NCBI RefSeq assembly: GCF_000372405.1
Contig: NZ_AQVC01000019.1
Location: 1 to 43,214, forward strand
From: Porphyromonas somerae DSM 23386
Lineage (GTDB): Bacteria > Bacteroidota > Bacteroidia > Bacteroidales > Porphyromonadaceae
Direction of reading: 5' to 3'
Length of the DNA stretch: 43,214 bases
The notes beneath the pieces were generated by a model that was not told where the DNA came from, did not search any database, and saw nothing but the letters and a program-made list of their open reading frames with translations. This document shows positions 1 to 8,596 of this stretch, piece by piece. The stretch's first letter is position 1. Each line of letters begins with the position of its first letter. The position numbers were made by a program, and so were the translations under genes.

Positions 1-1450
1 GATCGGTGAGGTAATCTAGGTCATAAGACAAGTTGTATGGTGAAGCATTACCTATTGTGGAAAAGGAATTAATGATATACTCATAATGGTGGTTGCGTAC
101 GACACCAAAATACCCGCCATTATCGATAGACCCACCTACGGTATCCAAGTTGGTATGAGTGATAGGGAATGAAAAGTAATTTAAGGAGTGGTAGAAATAT
201 TGAATATCATCATCCTGATATCCTTTTTTCGCTAATCCATTGTTTGAGCTATTCATAATACGACTGCCTATCTCTAGAAAGTCTTTTTCCTCATTACTAG
301 GATTACTCTTTTTAATTAGGCTTTGATACAACTGTAAGAAGTCTGTATCAAGATAGGGCTTTCCCTTATAATTGACCCAGCCAAGATCGGGAGATTCTAA
401 TTGTGTAGAAGAGAGTTGCGACTTAAGGCTTTTAGGCAACATCCTAACACTGAGAAGAACTCTTGTAATAACTTTGGCACTTGTTTCAGATGAGGCTACC
501 GTATTCTCAGGGATAGGTCGATAGCTACTCGTAAAGTTTGTGTCGTGGCTTGATCTTGCCCATCTTGTATAGGTGCCAAGATAAAGGAACTCATTTGTGA
601 GTTCTTCTATACTTTTTGTGCTAAACCCACCATAATTGGGGTCGATGGGATAGTACACTTGAAATTTCGACTTGAGATGCTCATCTACTTCAGGAAACAA
701 AATGTACTTCAGATTTTGTACGTCGGGCGAAACCAAAATATAATCACCTAGAATCTCATATTTATCATCTTTGACTGCATTTTTCCACTTAACAGAGAGT
801 AACGCATTGATAGCAGTAAGCTTTGGTGCTGGTAGTTGGTATGTTTTATTAATAGCATTATCGTTGAATAGAGATTTGGAGATCTTAATTGGTTCGGGGC
901 TGTGGTAGATGTTATTAATCAGCCTATTATGGTCAAAGTCTTTTTGGCGATCGTAATTTAATGTGCCAGTAATCTCAGAAAAAGGATTACCCACGGTCGT
1001 GGCACTTTTGAGCTGGTCATTGCACGATGTAAAGTAATATACAAGGTAGTTATCCGCCTTGATTTTTTCACTTCCTTTTATCTGGAAAGCGATGCCTTCG
1101 TTACTTGATGCTGGAGAGGGAAGGTAGTCAGCACCTGAGAATACTCCTGCTACAGCCTTTACATCCTTATCAAATACGTAAGCCACCTTATCTGGCTGAG
1201 AGGGGTCGTCTTTGTCTACCGAGTATAGCACTATGCGAATACCGCTAAAATGGATGCGATGTTTTAGCTTTTCTGCAGTTCCAGTTGGATAGCTTTTCAA
1301 CCCGCCCTGTGAAAAGCCAGCTAGGAGGCCATTAAAAGATACTTGAATGATTTCATCGTCCGAAGTCTGTGGGGTGTATCCAAGGTCCACCCTTGAATTA
1401 CATGAGCTTACGATGAGTGCTAATAGGATAATAGATAGTAGTCTTCTCAT
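1..1450 (-). CDS. Type V (FimA/Mfa1-like) major fimbrial subunit lipoprotein, C-terminus cut by window edge
   Basis: An open frame of 483 codons starts at an ATG (1448-1450) and is still open at base 1, so the end of the protein lies outside the window. The N-terminus (MRRLLSIILLALIVSSC) is a lipoprotein signal peptide with lipobox V14-S15-S16-C17. Near residue 447 it has FGVVRNHHYEY, closely resembling the conserved GVVRNH.Y block near the C-terminus of Bacteroidetes FimA/Mfa1 pilins. Known members are exported as lipoproteins, cut by a trypsin-like protease after an Arg, and polymerised by donor-strand exchange into surface fimbriae; R20 just after the lipid Cys and several later Args are candidate cleavage sites. 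The visible length already exceeds FimA and is nearer Mfa1. Anchor or tip genes, if present, would lie beyond the left edge. The family call is confident; whether this is the stalk or an accessory pilin is not. Confidence 0.85.
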   Translation of the reverse strand, partial: MRRLLSIILLALIVSSCNSRVDLGYTPQTSDDEIIQVSFNGLLAGFSQGGLKSYPTGTAEKLKHRIHFSGIRIVLYSVDKDDPSQPDKVAYVFDKDVKAVAGVFSGADYLPSPASSNEGIAFQIKGSEKIKADNYLVYYFTSCNDQLKSATTVGNPFSEITGTLNYDRQKDFDHNRLINNIYHSPEPIKISKSLFNDNAINKTYQLPAPKLTAINALLSVKWKNAVKDDKYEILGDYILVSPDVQNLKYILFPEVDEHLKSKFQVYYPIDPNYGGFSTKSIEELTNEFLYLGTYTRWARSSHDTNFTSSYRPIPENTVASSETSAKVITRVLLSVRMLPKSLKSQLSSTQLESPDLGWVNYKGKPYLDTDFLQLYQSLIKKSNPSNEEKDFLEIGSRIMNSSNNGLAKKGYQDDDIQYFYHSLNYFSFPITHTNLDTVGGSIDNGGYFGVVRNHHYEYIINSFSTIGNASPYNLSYDLDYLTD

Positions 1451-1538
1451 ACTGTAGGATTGTATAGTTAGATATTCGAATGCGAATTTAGATAAAATTA
1501 TCTTAACTGCCAAAAAGCGCCAACTTTGATTTCAGTTG

Positions 1539-1931
1539 TTATTTTGTCAATTGTGTTTTTAATATTCCTATAAGCTCCTTATCTGCTGGTAACCATTCCA
1601 CACTATTAAGGGTTTCAGCGGTTAGCCAGCGTGCTGATTTATGTTCTCGGAGTTCAATTTCACCTGCCTCAATTTGACACAAGTAGCAGTGCATAATCAA
1701 GTGGAATGATGGATAGTCGTATTCGATTGTGTGGAGAAATTCGTTAATGGCAATATCTATACCTAATTCCTCTTGGATTTCGCGTTTGAGAGCAACATCA
1801 CGACTTTCACCCGGTTCGATCTTGCCACCAGGGAACTCCCACATTCCCTCAAACTCGCCATATCCACGTTGTGTGGCGAAGTAAGACCCGTTATGATGTA
1901 TAACCGCTGCTACGACTTCTATAATCCTCAT
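1539..1931 (-). CDS. MutT-like Nudix hydrolase, partner of the upstream PLD-helicase
   Basis: A 130-residue single-domain Nudix protein. A complete Nudix box spans G36 to I58 (GKIEPGE, seven residues, then REIQEELGI), the Mg2+-binding signature of nucleoside diphosphate-linked hydrolases. Length and GMWEFPGGK context fit MutT-type (d)NTP pyrophosphohydrolases such as 8-oxo-dGTP diphosphatase. An in-frame ATG at 1982 would overlap the upstream helicase; the ATG at 1929-1931 lies 2 bases after the helicase TAA (TAACGATG) and begins the family-typical MRIIEVVAAVI, so it was chosen. The tight junction implies co-transcription and perhaps translational coupling. Members beside PLD-helicase-DUF3427 proteins may serve that protein rather than general nucleotide sanitation; this is inference. 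Confidence 0.88.
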   Translation of the reverse strand: MRIIEVVAAVIHHNGSYFATQRGYGEFEGMWEFPGGKIEPGESRDVALKREIQEELGIDIAINEFLHTIEYDYPSFHLIMHCYLCQIEAGEIELREHKSARWLTAETLNSVEWLPADKELIGILKTQLTK

Positions 1932-1933
1932 CG

Positions 1934-4900
1934 TTAAATAGCATTTAAGTATTGTGACATTGCAGGTTTGTGCAGTTTCCAAGTTATGTTCATTGGGAAA
2001 TCATCGTGCGATGAAACATAGTCTACCATACCGAAACAATGGAAAGGGGATGTAAAGCCAAATCCATCTTTCTTCTCCTCACGGACAAATAGTATGATTT
2101 TGTTTTTTGTTTTCGATTGCTCTGTATATCGGCGGCCACCATTGTTATTGTGCGAATCTGTATTCTGCGATTGCCAGTGGAAGAATTCTTCATTAATTAA
2201 GTAGTCATTATACTGCGTGGAAGGAGAGAAATCCTTTTCCGACTTGTTAAGTGTTACAAATAATAACGTAGCGTTATGTTCTTGAAGGTTAAAGACTCCA
2301 GATGCTGCACCCTGCATTTTAACTTCTGGCGTCTGACGCCCAACAAGTGTAAATATCTCCTCACGAGTGTAACAGCCATACAATTCTACTTTAGGAAGAC
2401 TCTCGATACCAATTGGAGCAGTTTTGATGCTTAAATTAGCTAACAAGTAGGAAACTATTTCTGATATTTCCTGTTTGAAGCAAGCATAATTATTGTGGAA
2501 TAGTAGCTCCAATGCTTCATTTATGTTTTGAAAGCCAACTTTGCTAATCTTATCCTGGAATAGTGCATAATATAGCATGATTGCATAGGTTTTATATGCT
2601 TCTTCAAGGTGTACACCTTCGCCAGCAATAAACCGTGCAACAAAGTGGAGAAATGAAACTGTATTATGGTGAATCAAATTTGCCATTCCTTTCTCTAAGT
2701 GCTTTGTTATCGCATCATCATTATATGAGATGCGTCTAGCAGCACGTTTCAATGAAGACCAGCAATTTGCTCCCTGGTATATCACGCGAATATCCTGCCC
2801 ATTATTCTCTAAGAATTGTGAGATAGTCGGTATTGATGTGTAACTATTTATCTCCTTAATGATGCGTCTTTTGTTGTAGATAGCACTTGATATATTATCG
2901 AGAATATATTGTCGTGCCATCTTCTCCATTACAATACTACACCCCATAGGAAGTAGGGTGAAACCTTCTTCTATCTGTTTTTTGATATTTTTTTCAGGGT
3001 GTAATGTGAGTGCGCGGAATCGGCTTGCGAAATCATATTTGCAGTTGGCTTGTGCAACGAAATCAAGGACTGTTAGCTCTGTCTTTCCAGCAGAAAGACG
3101 CAAACCACGACCTAATTGTTGAAGGAAAATTGTTAAGCTTTCGGTAGGACGAAGGAATAATACAGTATCAACCTCTGGAATATCGATACCCTCGTTGAAG
3201 ATATCAACAACACAGAGATATTGAAGAGAGCCATTTCTTAAATTCTTTGAGAGCTGCTTACGCTCATCAGGTGGCGTGTCTGATGTGAGGCTTTGTGCCG
3301 TGAATCCATATAGTCTCAACTGATCGGCCATAAAGTTTGCATGGCGTTTATTTACGCAGAAACATAATGCTCGGCATTTGTATTCATCAGCCAGATATTT
3401 TTGTAATGAATCAGCTATAAGTTTTGCTCTTGCCTCAGAGCATAGTTTATCAGCAAGACGATCATTATTATACTTCAATCCACTCCATAAACTTTCGTCG
3501 CTTAGGTCTATGTCGTCAGAGATACATAAGTATTGGAATGGTGTTAGCAATCCTGCCTGCAACGCCTGAGGTAATCGTATTTCAGCACTTATTCTGCCAC
3601 CAAAATCGGGGCGTAAGTCTTGACCATCCATACGCTCCGGTGTTGCTGTTAAACCAATAAGGAGCTTTGGATTAAAGTGATCAAATAGTTTACGATAGCT
3701 ATTTGCTTGGCTATGATGTGCTTCGTCAATTACAATGTAGTCGTAATAGTCCGCTTCCAACGATGCAAAGAACTCCTCGAAACGAGAATTGAACATATTA
3801 ATAGAGACAAACAAATGATCGTAGTCACTTGCGTCATAAGGACGATTTGCTCCAACCCAAAGTGTTCCGAAATTGGCATCTTGCAATACACTTCGAAATG
3901 TACTCAACGATTGTCTCAGAATCTCTTCTCTGTGAGCTGTGAAAAGAATGCGAGACCTTGAATGTCTTCGGGCGAACTCTTGGTAATCGAATGCGGAAAT
4001 GACAGTCTTGCCTGTTCCTGTTGCGGCCACAATAAGATTCTTGAAGTTACCTCTCTCCTCACGCTCTACACGTAGCTTGTCGAGAATCTGTTTCTGATGT
4101 GGTAACAGCGAATATCGTTGATAAACCATTTCAGAAGTATTTGAGTGGAATAAGTTGCGATGAATTTCTTTATTGAATTTCTCAATGCCCCCTATACGGA
4201 AATCCTCAAAGTTGGGACTATTCCAATACATCTCGAAAGTCGCAAGCACAGTCTTAATAATATGTGGGTTCTCAATACTCGTAACACGCATATTCCATTC
4301 CAAGCCATCAGTCTGTGCCGACTTGGATAAATTTGATGAACCGATGTAGGCTGTGTTCATGCCAGAATTGCGAACAAATATATACGACTTGGCATGCAAT
4401 CGTTCTATATTGGTATTGTATAAAATTCTTATCTCTGTATTTGGCAATTCAGCTAACTGCATAATGGCCTTTGCCTGTGTGGCTCCGCAGTAGGTCGTGG
4501 TGATGATACGCAAACGAGTCCCCTCACGGCTACAAAATTTAGTGAGCTCATCGAGCAAGAGGCGGACACCAGAAACTTTTAGAAATGATACGATAAAGCA
4601 TATCTCATCGGCACTTGCGATTTCTCGACGGATCTCCTCGTTCAAAGAAAGTGTGCTACTACCACCAGTAAAAAGGTTGCTAACACGAAAGCCAGATATA
4701 GGGCGAACTGTATGTGTATTGCTCTGAGTTTGTAGAATAGCCTTCTGCTGGCTCATCACCTCAGCTAATAAGTCTGAAGGTTTTACGATTTGCTTGTCAT
4801 CAAGCAATCCTGCATCAATCATAATACGATTGATAAGATTTACCCGATCTTGTTGCTCCTCAATATCTTCAAGCTTCTGACGAATAGCTTTTGCAAGATA

Positions 4901-5032
4901 ATTTGCCAATATTTGTGGCGACTCGGCACTGTCTATAGGCTGCTGAATGCATACTAATCCAGACAGTTCTGCTTGTTGAATATCACGTTCTGTTTCCTTA
5001 TTAATTATATGTTCGTATATTCCAGACTTCAT
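1934..5032 (-). CDS. PLD-family nuclease / superfamily 2 helicase / DUF3427 fusion protein
   Basis: A 1032-residue multidomain protein. Residues about 115-275 form a phospholipase D-like nuclease unit with one HxK motif (H213-A-K215) and GSSN at 231-234; one HKD unit per chain suggests an active dimer. Residues about 305-660 are a DEAD/DEAH helicase: Walker A ATGTGKT (337-343), DEAH 436-439, TAT 462-464 and motif VI QQLGRGLR (638-645). The C-terminus (about 850-1030, with HWQSQ, IILFVREEKKDGFG and a final ITWKL) matches the DUF3427 module of this architecture. These proteins occur sporadically in bacteria, often beside Nudix, restriction or nuclease genes, and are thought to act on foreign or damaged DNA. 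The gene looks more AT-rich than its housekeeping neighbours, in keeping with an acquired cassette. Domain calls are confident; the biological role is inferred. Confidence 0.9.
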   Translation of the reverse strand: MKSGIYEHIINKETERDIQQAELSGLVCIQQPIDSAESPQILANYLAKAIRQKLEDIEEQQDRVNLINRIMIDAGLLDDKQIVKPSDLLAEVMSQQKAILQTQSNTHTVRPISGFRVSNLFTGGSSTLSLNEEIRREIASADEICFIVSFLKVSGVRLLLDELTKFCSREGTRLRIITTTYCGATQAKAIMQLAELPNTEIRILYNTNIERLHAKSYIFVRNSGMNTAYIGSSNLSKSAQTDGLEWNMRVTSIENPHIIKTVLATFEMYWNSPNFEDFRIGGIEKFNKEIHRNLFHSNTSEMVYQRYSLLPHQKQILDKLRVEREERGNFKNLIVAATGTGKTVISAFDYQEFARRHSRSRILFTAHREEILRQSLSTFRSVLQDANFGTLWVGANRPYDASDYDHLFVSINMFNSRFEEFFASLEADYYDYIVIDEAHHSQANSYRKLFDHFNPKLLIGLTATPERMDGQDLRPDFGGRISAEIRLPQALQAGLLTPFQYLCISDDIDLSDESLWSGLKYNNDRLADKLCSEARAKLIADSLQKYLADEYKCRALCFCVNKRHANFMADQLRLYGFTAQSLTSDTPPDERKQLSKNLRNGSLQYLCVVDIFNEGIDIPEVDTVLFLRPTESLTIFLQQLGRGLRLSAGKTELTVLDFVAQANCKYDFASRFRALTLHPEKNIKKQIEEGFTLLPMGCSIVMEKMARQYILDNISSAIYNKRRIIKEINSYTSIPTISQFLENNGQDIRVIYQGANCWSSLKRAARRISYNDDAITKHLEKGMANLIHHNTVSFLHFVARFIAGEGVHLEEAYKTYAIMLYYALFQDKISKVGFQNINEALELLFHNNYACFKQEISEIVSYLLANLSIKTAPIGIESLPKVELYGCYTREEIFTLVGRQTPEVKMQGAASGVFNLQEHNATLLFVTLNKSEKDFSPSTQYNDYLINEEFFHWQSQNTDSHNNNGGRRYTEQSKTKNKIILFVREEKKDGFGFTSPFHCFGMVDYVSSHDDFPMNITWKLHKPAMSQYLNAI

Positions 5033-5105
5033 TACGGTTCTATTGATTGCTTTTATAATCTTTACGGGGCAAAAGGTATGGTCTTTGCTATCTCAAATGG
5101 TACTT

Positions 5106-5113
5106 CAAAGATA
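5106..5113 (-). promoter_or_regulatory. Putative Bacteroidetes -7 box for the PLD-helicase/Nudix operon
   Basis: On the minus strand this reads TATCTTTG, a full match to TAnnTTTG, about 73 bases before the helicase ATG. A -33 TTG at the usual 19-21 bp spacing was not found, so confidence is limited. Confidence 0.4.
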
Positions 5114-5428
5114 GGTTGATAACCATAGAAACATATGAGCACAAGATACAAATAAATCTCGCATGGCTTATTGAATTCCAAGTTTCCTTGGTCCCATAGG
5201 CTTAAAAAACAAGTGCGATTTCGCAGGACTTCTTTATAGGTATCTTACTTCTAGCCATACTTCGTCCTCATTTCGCCATGTTTTTGTTTCATACTGCATA
5301 TTGGCGTCTCTCTGTGTTACATGAGTCCAGCACCTATGGGGGAAAAAAGTGTATGGGGTAGGTATGCAGTTCAGAAAAGGACGTAATAACGACTGAAAAG
5401 TTGACGAACGAGTGTTTTGGATAAAACA

Positions 5429-5453
5429 AAAGGCACTCAATTTGAGTGCCTTT
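5429..5453 (-). terminator. Intrinsic terminator of mnmE
   Basis: AAAGGCACTCAA, one base, then its exact reverse complement give a stem of about 10 bp with a short A/T loop. On the minus strand it is followed by TTTTGTTTTA. It lies 30 bases past the mnmE stop codon, and no other minus-strand gene intervenes. Confidence 0.85.
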
Positions 5454-5483
5454 GTGATGGTTTATTAGGATAGTAAGTAGTCC

Positions 5484-6896
5484 TTATTTTCCGATGCAGA
5501 AGTTAGCGAAGATGGAGGAGAGGAGGGTGTCGGTGGTGACTTCGCCGATGACGGTGCTGAGGGAGGTGGTGGCGGCACGTAAGTCTTGGGCAATCAGTTC
5601 GCCTGAGAGGTGGGCTTGGATGCCCTCTTCTACGGAGAGGAGATGCTGAGCAGCCTCCCTAAGTGCTGTGGATTGTCGTAGGTTGATAGCCATTAATTGG
5701 TCGTCAGCCACTGCTAGGTCAGAGAAGTGGTGGTGAAGTAGTTCTTTTACCTGCTCTATGCCCTCACTTTTCATTGCACAGATGGGTAGAATGGTATTGA
5801 TCTCTTGCTCTACTAGCCATCCTTTCAGCACTTCAACCCGATCCTTTGGGGCAATATCTATCTTATTGATGATGCCTACGATTTGTTGCTTAGAGGTTTG
5901 GGGTGCGATCCTATCTAGTACACTTTGCCATTCTACAGCCGTCTCAGTTGAATCTATCACCCATAGGATGAGCTCTGTATTGGCCACCTTTTCAAGCGTC
6001 CTCTCAATTCCAATGAGTTCTATTGTGTCGGTCGTCTCTCGCAGTCCAGCCGTATCAACTAGTCGGAATTGCTGACCTTTTATATATAGAGTGTCCTCAA
6101 TCGTATCTCTCGTGGTGCCGTGAATGTTGGAGACAATGGCACGCTCCTCATTCAGTAGCCCATTAAGAAGCGTTGACTTGCCTGCATTGGTAGCTCCAAC
6201 GATAGCAATGGGAATACCATTTTTGATCACCTCACTAGTGGCGTAGCTTTCGGCTAGCGACGAGACACTTTTTCGGATCTGTTGGCATTGGTTCAGCAGT
6301 TCATCTCTCGGGACAAACTCAACATCTTCCTCCGAAAAGTCCAGCTCCAATTCAATAAGGGAGGCTAAACGGATGAGTGGTTCCCTTAGCTCTTCAATCT
6401 TTTTGCGAAAAAGACCTCGCATCTGAGTAATAGAAAGGCGGAGAGCTGCTCTATTGGTGCTAGCAATCACATCTGCTACAGCTTCGGCTTGAGAAAGGTC
6501 GAGCTTGCCATTGGAGAGCGCCCGACGGGTAAATTCGCCTGGCTCCGCCATCCTCGCTCCCGCTTGAATCAATAGATCCAAGAGTAATTGGGAGATCAGA
6601 GGGTTGCCATGATACGTTATCTCCACTTGATCTTCGCCTGTATGCGAATGTGGAGCCCTCATTACTAGGATGATACAGTCATCTATCCTACTTCCATCCT
6701 TGGGGTCGTATAGCCAACCATACTGAGCAGAGTAGGGAGCTGCGGTGAGTAGTGAAGTATCTTTTTTCGTAGGCCTAAACAGGCTATTGACTATCTCAAT
6801 TGCCTTTGTCCCTGATACCTTAATGGTACTCTGTGCTCCCATGCCGTGTGGTGTGGCTACTGCACAGATTGTATCCTCGAAGTTATTGTGCTCCAT
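5484..6896 (-). CDS. mnmE: tRNA uridine-5-carboxymethylaminomethyl(34) synthesis GTPase MnmE
   Basis: A 470-residue full-length MnmE (TrmE). With MnmG it installs the (carboxymethyl)aminomethyl group on wobble U34 of certain tRNAs. The N-terminal folate-binding and dimerisation domain is followed by helical regions and an inserted G domain with GATNAGKS (234-241), TTRDT (261-265), DTAGLRET (281-288) and NKID (344-347). It ends in CIGK (467-470), the hallmark C-terminal catalytic Cys motif of MnmE. The start ATG gives the conserved DTICAVATPHG N-terminus. It lies downstream of rpmE2 in the same direction, with 147 bases between, and ends before a strong terminator. Confidence 0.97.
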   Translation of the reverse strand: MEHNNFEDTICAVATPHGMGAQSTIKVSGTKAIEIVNSLFRPTKKDTSLLTAAPYSAQYGWLYDPKDGSRIDDCIILVMRAPHSHTGEDQVEITYHGNPLISQLLLDLLIQAGARMAEPGEFTRRALSNGKLDLSQAEAVADVIASTNRAALRLSITQMRGLFRKKIEELREPLIRLASLIELELDFSEEDVEFVPRDELLNQCQQIRKSVSSLAESYATSEVIKNGIPIAIVGATNAGKSTLLNGLLNEERAIVSNIHGTTRDTIEDTLYIKGQQFRLVDTAGLRETTDTIELIGIERTLEKVANTELILWVIDSTETAVEWQSVLDRIAPQTSKQQIVGIINKIDIAPKDRVEVLKGWLVEQEINTILPICAMKSEGIEQVKELLHHHFSDLAVADDQLMAINLRQSTALREAAQHLLSVEEGIQAHLSGELIAQDLRAATTSLSTVIGEVTTDTLLSSIFANFCIGK

Positions 6897-6999
6897 TGGC
6901 TTCTACATATAGCATAAAGAATCCATCCATGGCGTCCACCTTTCCTCTCGCGAGGTACCCCAAAACGCCAGGATGAATTCAAAAATGTTTCTTATCTGT

Positions 7000-7011
7000 C
7001 CGCTATAGCGG
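7000..7011. other. 12-bp perfect palindrome between rpmE2 and mnmE
   Basis: CCGCTATAGCGG is self-complementary over 12 bases and lies 33 bases beyond the rpmE2 stop codon. It could be a small hairpin in the rpmE2-mnmE transcript or a dimeric-protein site. No T-run follows on the minus strand, so it is not called a terminator. Confidence 0.35.
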
Positions 7012-7043
7012 TTCCCTCCTCAAAAACTAGAAGGGCGGTAGAA

Positions 7044-7298
7044 TCACTTCTTGTTGCGATTACCGTAACGGCTACGGAACTTATCTACACGTCCAGCAGT
7101 ATCCACAAGAGTGGCTACACCAGTATAGAATGGGTGTGAGCTACTTGATACCTCGACTTTAATTAGTGGATAAGTCACACCGTCAATCTCAATTTCCTCA
7201 CGTGCATTGGCACATGAGCGAGTGATGAATGTCTCGTCATTTGACATATCCTTAAATACTACCTTACGATAGTTCTCAGGATGAATACCCTTCTTCAT
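7044..7298 (-). CDS. rpmE2: 50S ribosomal protein L31, type B
   Basis: An 84-residue protein starting [19 protein letters not shown], with the FYTG and [10 protein letters not shown] segments typical of L31 type B (YkgM/RpmE2). The Zn-binding CxxC pairs of classical L31 are absent; only one Cys is present. Zinc-independent L31 is the constitutive form in many Bacteroidetes, so this need not be a zinc-starvation paralogue. It is expressed from its own promoter (7349-7380); mnmE follows and may share the transcript. Confidence 0.97.
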   Translation of the reverse strand: MKKGIHPENYRKVVFKDMSNDETFITRSCANAREEIEIDGVTYPLIKVEVSSSSHPFYTGVATLVDTAGRVDKFRSRYGNRNKK

Positions 7299-7348
7299 TA
7301 TTATCTTATGCTTTAATTAGTTTCTGACTAATATTCTCTATTGGATTG

Positions 7349-7380
7349 CAAAGGTACATATAATACCATACATTTCCAAA
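7349..7380 (-). promoter_or_regulatory. Bacteroidetes-type promoter of rpmE2
   Basis: On the minus strand: TTTG (7377-7380), 20 bases, then TACCTTTG (7349-7356). This is an ideal -33/-7 pair, 50 bases before the rpmE2 ATG. Confidence 0.75.
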
Positions 7381-7405
7381 TATTTTACGCTTGCACTTCT
7401 CTTTT

Positions 7406-8446
7406 TTATCTTTGTATGAGAATCTCTTGGATCAGCGGAATAATATTCTCTCTTATTCTGATCGGGTTATTTCGATGCTCTCCTGGTACTGCGAAGGCGT
7501 GCGAGGAATCGAATAACTGGTCAAAGAGGGAACGATAGGAAAATAGCTCATCATTTTCAGCAAAAAGAGCCCACGTGTTTTTTACTTCAAAGGGCGAGGG
7601 CGCCAATGACTCTTCCAAATGAATATACTTATCTATCTCGGTTTGAGTGGCATTGCCGAATTCTGGCAAATATAATAACTCCGAGGGTTTCATGCAGGGG
7701 TTGATGACTATTCTAGGGCATCCCTTAATTCGTAGCGCGGTAAATCCTCCCATGCTAGAGCCGATGACTAAGTCAATTCCTTCATTATCCACCAGCATTT
7801 GTGCTTGATGGATATTTGCCAGCATATTTTCGAAGGAACTCAACTCATTGCTAAAGGCTGGAGCAAAAAGGGTAGCCCCCTCTCCTAGTTGCCTTTGAAG
7901 TTCGGTTGCTGTGGCACCGAAAGCCCCACCACTGTAGCCATGGATAAAGAGTATTCTCGGCTTTCTCATTTTCTTATATTGAGCACTTAAGTAACGGTAC
8001 TCCTCCTCGTATTGCTGATGCTTCGTGAGATCTTTTTCGGTAGGGTTAGGAATTCGAGAAATATCTAAATTGTGCTCCAAGTCGTGGAGTTTCACTGCCG
8101 TTGCCACTGGGTGCTCTCCGATTGCTTTGATATAGGCTTCTCTGGTGCCATACCGATGGCTGTTGAGTAGCTTAAGTACCATCTTAAGCGTCTCCCGTGC
8201 TTCAGAAGGCAGTTTCTCGCCTGCAATCTCCTCAAGTCTCTGAAGAACCTCAGCAGTAGAGTGAGGCGTATCTTCACTCGCATCATGGAGGTATCCAGCT
8301 ATCACCTCCAGCCAAGTCTCCCCCTTGCTCGCTACCATCTGAAGGTGCCCTTCAAAATAATCCTTCCCAGCCTTATCGCACTGACCCTTGTGGAGTTGCT
8401 TAGCCAAGCGTCTGGCACTCTGGATAAATAATGAGTAGTTAATCAT
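7406..8446 (-). CDS. Fusion of SpoT/Mesh1-like HD hydrolase and YqiA-like alpha/beta-hydrolase
   Basis: A 346-residue protein with two apparently complete enzymes. Residues about 1-155 form an HD domain with H34, H54-D55, E58-D59 and a late K119-L-H-D122-L-E-H-N126 motif. This pattern is the metal/nucleotide site of RelA/SpoT and Mesh1-type (p)ppGpp hydrolases. Residues about 160-346 form an alpha/beta-hydrolase like YqiA/UPF0227 esterases: ILFIHGYSGG, nucleophile elbow GSSMGG (S231), likely acid D299 (FAENDE) and H324 (GEHRNNP). A TTG at 8482 extends the frame by 12 codons but lies inside a promoter-like -7 box, so the ATG at 8444-8446 was chosen. The natural substrates and reason for the fusion are unknown. 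Confidence 0.82.
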   Translation of the reverse strand: MINYSLFIQSARRLAKQLHKGQCDKAGKDYFEGHLQMVASKGETWLEVIAGYLHDASEDTPHSTAEVLQRLEEIAGEKLPSEARETLKMVLKLLNSHRYGTREAYIKAIGEHPVATAVKLHDLEHNLDISRIPNPTEKDLTKHQQYEEEYRYLSAQYKKMRKPRILFIHGYSGGAFGATATELQRQLGEGATLFAPAFSNELSSFENMLANIHQAQMLVDNEGIDLVIGSSMGGFTALRIKGCPRIVINPCMKPSELLYLPEFGNATQTEIDKYIHLEESLAPSPFEVKNTWALFAENDELFSYRSLFDQLFDSSHAFAVPGEHRNNPIRIRENIIPLIQEILIQR

Positions 8447-8479
8447 ATAAACTCTCTTTGGACCTAATAATACCAATGG

Positions 8480-8487
8480 CAAATATA
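8480..8487 (-). promoter_or_regulatory. Putative -7 box for the HD-esterase fusion gene
   Basis: The minus strand reads TATATTTG, matching TAnnTTTG, 33 bases before the chosen ATG. No clear -33 element lies at the usual distance. It overlaps the alternative TTG start, which argues against that start. Confidence 0.45.
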
Positions 8488-8530
8488 CCGAAAAGAACGC
8501 TTAACCGCTCTGCTGTTGCCTTGATAAAGT

Positions 8531-8582
8531 ATAAGACAAAGGTGGTAGAGAAGCCCTATTCCTCTGCCACCTTTGTCTTATA
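8531..8582 (-). terminator. Terminator of the RND efflux operon
   Basis: A stem of about 19-20 bp: ATAAGACAAAGGTGG plus TAGAG pairs with CTCTG plus CCACCTTTGTCTTAT across an 11-12 base loop, with one G-U pair. It lies just past the RND transporter stop. The T-tract is weak, but stem length and position support termination. Confidence 0.7.
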
Positions 8583-8596
8583 ATAAAGATGGGCAG

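Larger units (their letters stand above)
5033..5483. other. Gene-free stretch between mnmE and the PLD-helicase gene
   Basis: It contains a putative -7 box for the helicase gene near 5106 and the mnmE terminator near 5429. Between them nothing recognisable was found: the longest open frame (68 codons, minus strand 5234-5440) has no family resemblance and runs into the terminator stem. No tRNA-like fold and no member of the repeat families seen elsewhere in the window was found. Confidence 0.6.

Noticed and set aside
5234-5440. A 68-codon minus-strand frame
   Set aside because: It has no family resemblance, overlaps the mnmE terminator stem and has no promoter.
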